A stretch of 64,000 nucleotides of DNA from Garcia nutans (lineage: Eukaryota; Streptophyta; Magnoliopsida; Malpighiales; Euphorbiaceae), in assembly GCA_947685225.1 (NCBI GenBank), contig CANTUV010000037.1, forward strand, positions 25,687,001 through 25,751,000, written 5' to 3'. Under the pieces are notes generated by a model. It made no database searches. It worked only from the letters and a program-made list of their open reading frames with translations, and had not been told where the DNA came from. Of this stretch, positions 56,979-64,000 are shown piece by piece. Every line of letters starts with the position of its first letter. The first letter of the stretch is position 1. Made by a program: the position numbers and the translations under genes.

Positions 56979-59460
56979 TGTAACACCCCTATATCCCGTA
57001 TACGTACAAAGCATGCTTATACGATCGTATTATACGTATACTGAATATAGAAATGACACACATTAAAAATACACAAATCATATTTAAAGTAAAACTAAAA
57101 ATTTAAGAAATACCAAATAAAGAGAAATGAAAATCATAAGACACAATAGATAAAAATGTTTGTTTATTACGCAACGGAAGTTTCATCCAAAACTTACAAG
57201 TGTAAATACATTAAACCTCAAAAATTACAAAATATGAAATATATACATGATTGGCAGCTTGACTCTCTGATCTTTAAGCTTTAATCCAACTCTTCACAAT
57301 CAAAACAACCTCAACTAGGTCTAGAGGAATTCTCCGTCTCAACTCTATCACCTCTATCCCCTGCGCGATGAATCATAATCGCGCTGAGCCAACAACTCAG
57401 TAGTACAAACCATAATGCTATGATGCTTAATCAATAACAATGATATACAATCAAACAATAAAGATCATACTCAATAAACAATATTTCATGAATATTACAT
57501 TATTTCATCACATTATAACTTCATTCACAACATCAACATGACATAGACACCTATGGGCCCAACAAGTGTTTAATACGATATTCAGAATTCAGAGTTACTG
57601 CTTTGGTTCATAATCACAATAATCAAGCCCGTTGGCAACATATATATATGTCTCTATCCATTGATAGTGTAACAGACCCAGTCTCTTGGACCATCAACTC
57701 AACAAATAGAGGAGATCCTCAACCCGGCAAGACTGTTACCAATCGTATATCTCATAATCACAATTCTCATAATGTAACAGACCCAGTCTCTTGGATCTCA
57801 ATTCAACTCAAATTGAAGAGATCCTCAACCCAGCAAGATTGTTACTATTTATAATTTCATAGGCATGCCACCCAAATCCAGAACTCTGAAACTGAATAAC
57901 ATATTAAACATACAATTATATCATTATTCTCTTTCTCAATTTGTATCTCAATATCAAATAGGCAATCATGCCTCAACACTTTCATTTGTATAACCATAGC
58001 CACTCACAATGGCTTCTCATCACATTTGAATCATCATGTCTCAATTCACAATATAATACATCATCTTTCACATATTCATAAATGTGCAAAACGTAACATT
58101 ATTCATATATAACAATAATGTCATATCAAGTGAATGTATGCCACAATGCAAGGTTTGTACTTACCTCAATAACAATTCACACAACTCTAAACACTTTTCT
58201 TTTCCAAGATTCTTTTACTTCTTAGATCAATGACAAATCACTTTCTTCAAGACCTAATCCAAAAATAATAACATACACTTGCTTAGGGATAGACATGAGA
58301 TAATCAAATTAAGAGTTAACTAGGGCAAACCCTAAACAGGACACATTCAACCACACGGGCGTGTCCCTGACCGTGCCCTAACTCCACCACACAGAGGCTT
58401 TTACACGCTCAGAACCACGGGCGTGTCACTGGGCGTGTAATACATTCTGCCTCTCAGCAAAATATCAACACGTCCAACAATGTGAGCGTGCTCATGGCCG
58501 TGTAAACTCTCCAATCTCACAGTAGCTATGACACGCTCAATAACATGGGCGTGTTACTGGTCGTGTCAAAACTACTGCCTCCAACACAATTGACATGCCT
58601 AAAACTCTGGACGTGCTCCCAGGCGTGTCAAACCAAAAACTCATATTCCGGCCAAACAACAAAATACCCAACAAAACACTTCTTTTCACTAACATCCTCT
58701 TCAAACAAACTTAACAAAACATACCCAAAACCATTCTAAACTAACAAAAACACCAAAATAACTCCACATCTATAACAACCACAAATCACAAATATCATCA
58801 CAAAACCCTAAACACAAATACAACACCATCCCTTCCAACCAACTTACTCTTTCCTTCAATCTATCCTTAAAATCCATCATCAAACAACCAAACACTCTAA
58901 AACATCTCTCAATCAAGCAACACACACTTAAATAATCTATCAAACTTACACACAACTTCAAATAAGCAAAGAAATCAAAAGAGGACTTACCAAAGTAATG
59001 AAACTTCTTGAATCACCAACTTGATCACTTAGAACTTCCTTCAATTTGAGCTTAGAACATCAAGATCCTCTCTTGCTCTCTTGCTCTCTCTTGTCTTTGG
59101 ATGAGCCGGCCACACAAAGGGGAAAGAAGAAAAGAAAACACAAAGAAACAAAGTCAAACTTCTCTTTAAATCTCCACCAAGTATTTCAACATAAGCAATT
59201 ACCTAAACACCCTTTTACAAATTGTTTTGATTTCCTTTGAAGCACTTGCCCTCTTTTAGTAATTTCACAAATCACAAATTAAAATATCTTCTTCCCTTGA
59301 CCACCCATTTGACTTGCATATATGCTATTTATACTTCCATATATACAACATATACATTTTCTTTTAATTTCTCTTCTCTTGCAAATTAACATATACATTC
59401 AATCCCATATAAAACAACAACAATATTCAAAACTTCTAAGGCATACATTAGGATATTACA
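56979..59460 (-). repeat. Element F 5' LTR
   Basis: 2482 bp. On the minus strand it starts TGTAATATCC at 59460 and ends GGGGTGTTACA at 56979. It includes ACACGCCC-type boxes (58340-58630), GTAACAG...CTGTTAC units (57667-57850), the double stem (57363-57400) and GTATACGTA...TACGTATAC arms (56998-57041). Confidence 0.93.
57363..57400 (-). other. Conserved double stem, F 5' LTR
   Basis: GCGCGAT (57363-57369) pairs with ATCGCGC (57378-57384). CTGAG (57384-57388) pairs with CTCAG (57396-57400). Confidence 0.75.
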
Positions 59461-59815
59461 TGAAGACCCGATCTCAAAGGATGAAGATCCATTTTCAAGG
59501 ATGAAGACCCGATCTCAAAAGATGAAGATCCATTTTCAAGGGTGAAGTCAAAGGATGAAGATCCATTTTCAAGGGTGAAGACCCGATCTCAATGGATGAA
59601 GATCCATTTTCAAGGGTGAAGACCTGATCTCAAAAGATGAAGATCCATTTTCAAGGGTGAAAACCCGATCTCAAAGGATGAAGATCCATTTTCAAGGGTG
59701 AAGACCCGATCTCAAAATCCATTTTCAAGGGTGAAGACCCGATCTCAAAGGATGAAGATCCATTTTTAAGGGTGAAGACCCAATCTCAAAGGGTGAAGAT
59801 CCATTTTGATGGTGA
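59461..59815. repeat. Mini-hairpin array of element B, right part
   Basis: About nine 41-bp units, some truncated. Each holds GGGTGAAGACCC and GGATGAAGATCC about 20 bp apart, with TCTCAAA and CATTTTCAA between them. Clear examples are 59479-59490 and 59573-59584. It continues the array cut at 8860. Confidence 0.9.
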
Positions 59816-59879
59816 AGAATCACAATGCATAAAACAGCCGGAGCAGTCAGACTTCTCAAATGATAAAAGGTCAGTCAAA

Positions 59880-60300
59880 CTCAATCTCGAGTCCAAGCAC
59901 CCATTCTCGGGTCCAAGTACCCAAGCTCAGGTCCAAGTACCCAATCCCGGGTCCAAGTATCCAAATTAAATCAATCTTGGGTCTAAGTACCCAAATCAAA
60001 TCAATTTAGGGTCGAGTATCCCAATACAGTTAGGATCGAGTATCCCAATCCATTTTAGGATCGAGTATCCAAATCTCTCGGGTCCAGAACCCAAAATTTT
60101 CCTTAGGTCAAGAACCTAGAATCTCCCTTGAGTCCAGAACTTGAATCGTGTCCAGAACCTAAATTTTCCTTAGGTCCAGAACCTAGAATTATTCTTGAGT
60201 CCAGAACTCGAACCGGGTCCAGAACCCAAATTTTCCTTAGGTCCAGAACCTAGAATTATCCTTGAGTCCAGAACTTGAACCGGGCCTAGAACCCAAAACC
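59880..60300. repeat. Second inverted-repeat array in the 3' region of B
   Basis: From 59888 to about 60065, 20-30-bp units carry GGGTCCAAGTACCC, then GGATCGAGTATCC. From about 60075 to 60300, a 65-bp unit repeats three times with AGGTCCAGAACCT, GAGTCCAGAACTC and GGGTCCAGAACCC. Each is a 4-bp stem around CCAAGT, CGAGT or CCAGA. The array ends about 70 bp before the polypurine tract. Confidence 0.88.
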
Positions 60301-60370
60301 TCAAACGTTTCATCAAAAATTAAGTCTTATTGCTTTTCCCTCTCTTTCACTAAGGTTTCAGATCATTCAA

Positions 60371-60383
60371 GCAGGGGGCAAAC
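60371..60383 (+). other. Polypurine tract of element B
   Basis: GCAGGGGGCAAAC directly before the 3' LTR. Confidence 0.85.
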
Positions 60384-62557
60384 TGTAGACCCTTAATTTT
60401 TGACCCAATTCGGTCCAATATGTTTTATTTAGTCTAAAATGATTTTTGTTGTCTAATTGGTCCAAAATAATTTTTATTAAATAATTTTTGCTTTAGTATC
60501 TAATTTTTTTAAATAAAAAATAGAAATAAAAAAATAAAAATAAAAAAATAAAAATAAAAATAAAAATAAAAATCGGAGTCGAAAAAATCTGCGACGAAAA
60601 AATCGTCGCCGGGCCCGTGGGCATTTAGCCCGCAGGAAATTCCTGCTGGCGAAATCATTGTGCTATTTCGCATGCAGAAATTTTCTGCCTGCGAAATAGC
60701 TTACAGGCCCACTCCGCGCGCGCTGCATCAGATTTCTGCTGCAAATTGTTTTGGCAGCGCAAATTTTTCGACGCAAATTTTTCGAAACCTAATCCAATTA
60801 GGTTTTGGTTTCTTTTTTTTTATTATTAATATTACTTACCTTAACTAATAAGGAATAAACAACCTCAAACCACTATAAATAAGGACCAAAGACAATTAAA
60901 AAAGGGGAGGCAAAAATCCAAGAGGAGTTTGGAAAATTTGAAACCAAATCAAGGAAGGAGAAGAAGAAATTCAATTCAACTTTTTCTGGAACAGTAGTAG
61001 CACGATTTAGAGGATTCAAAGGCAAAAAAAGCTTGTCTTTGGAGCTAGTTCATCCTCCAAGAAGAATTGTATTTGGAGAAATCATCAAAAGAAGGTATGT
61101 GCTAATTAATTTTCTTTAATTGTTTTTTTTACACAGTAGCAAATCTATGAAATCAAAATTAAAAACCTTTGAACTTTAATTTAGTTTTTCTAAAGCAAAA
61201 AAAAAAACCTTATTTCGTTGGTTTATCTTCCAAAAGGCTTAAAATTGTTATTTTTTCTTATTAAAAACCTTAAAACACTAATTGAACATATTTTTCAACA
61301 AAACTAAGATGTAAATTCTGCTTCTTTTAAAATCTTAAAGTAGGTTCTATTTCATTCAAAAAGTCTTCTAAAACATCTTTTCTACTTATAAAAACTTTAA
61401 TTTATTTGTTTAAATTCATAAAACTTCATGAAATTATCAAATTGATTTCTAGAACCCTAAAACTTATTCACCACCCGTGACCCTACTTCTAAATCCTAAA
61501 ATCCAAAATTCAACTTTCCAAAATAATGAACAATAACCCTTTTAAAACCTTAAACCCTAATTTTTATGAACCCTAATCCTTTTAAAACATTAAAAACATA
61601 AAAACATAAAAACCTAAATTTTACACAGTAGCTTAGGAACCCAATAACCAAAAATCACAAATTAAAGTATTTTAAAATGTTTAAAACCCTAGTTTCATGA
61701 TATCATCATTCAAACCTTAATTTTGTTAATCAAAGAGTCTTACCATCCCTTTAAAACATAAAACCCTAATTTATTTTAATTCCATAAAAAGTCACAGTAG
61801 CCATAATTGGACTTTTATTTGCTTTATTCAATTCCATACTTGATTATGCTTTGATTTTTTTCTTATGCTTTAATTTATTTAATTTCAATACTTGATTTAT
61901 TTAATTTATCATGGATGGATGTTTATTTTATATTTTGATTAATAGCTTTGATGAATGATTATTTACTTTTATCAATTTATTTAGATTTCCAAATGTTGTA
62001 AGAGGTATGTTTCCACTTGGTGGGTACCTCATTAGTTAAATATCACGTAATTTAATTTGTTTTTCTATTTTAGAACCAATGTAAAGGGCATGTTTCTACC
62101 TTTTGGTGGGTGTCCTATTTAGGCATGTGATGTAAGGACATGTTTCCATCCTTGAATGTGTGTCCATTTATTTGCTTTGTTTGGACATTGCTTTGATTTT
62201 AATATAATGATTTCTTTTAATTATTGTGTGTAATATGGATAATGTTGTTATATTTAATAATTTTATAATATTAAGACCTGTAAAGGAGGCCGGTTCCAAT
62301 GAACCGGGCATTGTGGTGGTGCTGGGCCATTTCTCACCTTCCCCATACGTACCCAACTTTCCGAACCCATTAGGGGGTTGGGGATTCCTTAGGAATCAAG
62401 TCATCCACCCCTTTCTTTTTTTTTTTCCTGGCCTGTCTGGGTGGCGACTCTATTTTCTCCGGACTTAGGTCCGTGTTCTCTAAGGCCCCGAGCCTAAATA
62501 GTGCCGAAGTCGCAAGAACCATTCCACCGGGAGTGGGGGCGAAAATCCCCGCTCACA
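60384..62557 (+). repeat. Element B 3' LTR
   Basis: It starts TGTAGACCC and ends GCTCACA. It is collinear with 1363-3477 but has several short insertions and worn palindromes. TATA-like box at 60873-60881. It is followed by TTTAT and the rest of the A LTR. Confidence 0.92.
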
Positions 62558-62562
62558 TTTAT

Positions 62563-63460
62563 CAACCTCTTAAATTCTAAAACTTTGCTCCATTTCAATT
62601 CTTTTAAAATTTACAGTAGCTTGAACCCATAAATTCCAAAACCCTAAACACATGAAATAAAGAATCTTAAATAAAATCAGTAGCCTTAATTTGAATCTTT
62701 ATTTTCCTTATTCAATTTTATATTTGATTATGCTTTGATTTATTTTATATGTTTTAATTTATTTAAGTTCAATGCTTGCTTTTTTTAATTTATCATGGAT
62801 GGATGTTTACTTTCTATTGATGTTTAATATCTTTGATGAATGATTTATTTATGATGAATGATTATTTACTTTTATCGATTTATTTAGATTTCCAAATGTT
62901 GTAAGAGGTATGTTTCCACTTGGTGGGTACCTCATTAGTTAAATATCATGTAATTTAAATTTTTTTTCTCTTTTAGAACCAATGTAAAGGACATGTTTCT
63001 ACCTTTCGGTGGGTGTCCTATTTAGGCATGGATTATGTAAGGGCATGTTTCCATCTACGGATGGGTGTCCATTTATTTGTTTTGCTTGGACATTGTTTTG
63101 ATTTTCAATATATCGATGCTTTATTTTAATTATTGTGTGTAATATGGATAATATTGTTATATTTAAGAATTTTATAATATTAAGACCTGTAAAGGAGGCC
63201 GGTTCCAATGAACCGGGCATTGTGGGGGTGCTGGGCCATTTCTCACCTTCTCCACACGTACCCAACTTTTCGAACCCATAAGGGGGTTGGGGATTCCTTA
63301 GGAATAGAGTCATCCACCCCTTTCTTTTTCCCAGCTTGTCCAGGTGGCAACTGCATTTTCTCTGGACTTAGGTCCATGTTCTCTAAGGCGCCGAGCCTAA
63401 ATAGTGACGAAGTCGCAAGAACCATTCCACCGGGAGTGGGGATGAAAATCCCCACTCACA
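62563..63460 (+). repeat. Element A 3' LTR, right part
   Basis: It continues the LTR broken at 1362 and ends CACTCACA. It matches the last 900 bp of the B LTRs, including TGTAAAGGAGGCCGGTTCCA and the TCCACCGGGAGTGGGG end. Confidence 0.88.
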
Positions 63461-64000
63461 GAGAGATATGGAAAGATTTACAAGAATTAGATTAGATTCA
63501 TTCCAAAAATAAATATAGTTTAGAGTTTTCTCAAGAAGGAGAGTGAAATTCTGGTTCAAGAAGAAATTCAAGTTCCAAGTCAAGTTCTTCTTCAAAGAAA
63601 TAGAGTTTGATATTTCTTGTTCTTTAAATTATGTTTTTAATGTCTTTCTTTAATATTTTCAATGTTTTTATTTCAATAATGAAGAACTAATCCTCTTTAG
63701 GGTTGGTCCCTTTCATTGAATTTATCATGGAGTTATAAATGCCTATTTTAATTAATTTAGTTTATCCTTAAATTATTTTGTTATCTTTACTCTTAATGCT
63801 TTAATTATCTAGCCAATAATTAATTGAATTGAGGTGTTGTGTGATGAAGTGAGAGTGGAGCATAACATTAGTCCATAGAGGTAACAATCTTAAGGAAGTT
63901 TCTCACTTAGAGATAAGGTTAAACACTTAAGTGGTTGATTCAAAATTCTCACAAAATCTAATGAATTGGTTTGATAACTTGTGATCACGAGAGTAGATAC
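63461..64000. other. Right flank, no gene seen; possibly older LTR sequence
   Basis: AT-rich, no frame or motif of a gene. Wording such as GCCAATAATTAATTGAATTG and TTAGAGATAAGGTTAAACAC loosely recalls the second half of the G LTR, so A may itself lie in an old Athila-type LTR. The likeness is weak. Confidence 0.35.

Larger units (their letters stand above)
8857..59460 (-). mobile_element. Element F: degraded Tekay chromovirus, minus strand, hosting G, D and I
   Basis: Read on the minus strand: 5' LTR 59460-56979, primer site, gag-pol from 56808 in three pieces, polypurine tract, 3' LTR 14302-8992, then an unexpected extra 135 bp (8991-8857). The pieces of gag-pol join exactly across the target duplications of D (CTTCC) and G (ATAAT). 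No target duplication was found for F itself. At the left it meets B through a shared TCA. At the right the LTR end is clean. B loses only a few bases of its repeat unit between the two sides. Confidence 0.85.
1363..62557 (+). mobile_element. Element B: gag-only Tat-like LTR retrotransposon, hosting element F
   Basis: The 5' LTR is 1363-3477 and the 3' LTR is 60384-62557. TTTAT flanks both ends (1358-1362 and 62558-62562), and the A LTR continues on both sides. Without F the internal part is about 6.3 kb: primer site, leader, gag, a 2-kb non-coding middle, a hairpin-repeat region and a polypurine tract. No protease, reverse transcriptase, RNase H or integrase motif is visible in 6037-8856 or 59461-60383. 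This is the layout of non-autonomous plant elements described as TR-GAG. The primer site and gag style place it in the Tat group, to which Ogre belongs. Confidence 0.85.
1..63460 (+). mobile_element. Element A: 3' end of a Tat-like LTR retrotransposon, split by all other insertions
   Basis: Bases 1-62 match the stretch just upstream of the 3' LTR of B (60322-60383), including the polypurine tract, so the LTR starting at 63 is a 3' LTR. It runs to 1362, is broken by B, and resumes at 62563 to end in CTCACA at 63460. The two halves total about 2198 bp, close to the B LTRs (2115 and 2174 bp). The body and 5' LTR of A lie outside the window to the left. A is the oldest Tat copy here by nesting order. 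Confidence 0.85.

Overview
The window is plant nuclear DNA, very probably from a flowering plant. I see no host gene in it. All or nearly all of the 64 kb is LTR retrotransposon sequence from three Ty3/gypsy lineages that are characteristic of plants: Tat (tRNA-Arg-type primer site, gag only), Athila (tRNA-Asp-type primer site, 3' env-like ORF) and Tekay/Del chromoviruses (tRNA-Met-type primer site, C-terminal chromodomain).

Layout, outermost to innermost. Element A (Tat-like) is present only as its 3' end: a polypurine tract at 50-62 and a 3' LTR at 63-1362 that resumes at 62563-63460. Element B (Tat-like, gag only) was inserted into that LTR and spans 1363-62557, with target duplication TTTAT. 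Element F (Tekay, minus strand, broken) sits inside B at about 8857-59460. Three insertions lie in F: solo LTR I (10295-13116, minus), Athila element G (15084-30198, plus) in the integrase gene, and Tekay element D (31025-53709, plus) at the RNase H/integrase boundary. Solo LTR H (27118-29862, minus) lies in the 3' LTR of G. Tekay element C (32928-42896, plus) lies in the 5' LTR of D, and solo LTR E (46353-49261, plus) lies in the pol gene of D. Matching 5-bp target duplications bracket B, C, D, E, G, H and I, so each interrupted element can be followed across its insertions. This makes five layers and nine elements.

Only C looks intact. It has one uninterrupted 1544-aa gag-pol frame, both LTRs of 2559 bp that looked almost identical by eye, a primer site, a polypurine tract and a perfect target duplication. 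B, D, F and G carry stop codons, frameshifts or insertions. B has gag but no pol, so it would have needed enzymes from another element.

The features not explained by ordinary annotation are hairpins. The LTR of D holds three hairpins that share one loop motif but have unrelated, self-complementary stems. The 3' region of B is a chain of tiny inverted repeats with fixed loops and co-varying stems. All Tekay LTRs here carry a double stem whose pairs co-vary between subfamilies. A GGACACGGCC/GGCCGTGTCC hairpin module recurs in Tekay LTRs, in the Athila LTR and internal region, and inside the Tat element. Putative splice sites flank these modules in the Tekay leader. Everything here is by eye from one sequence; folding, alignment and RNA data would be the tests.
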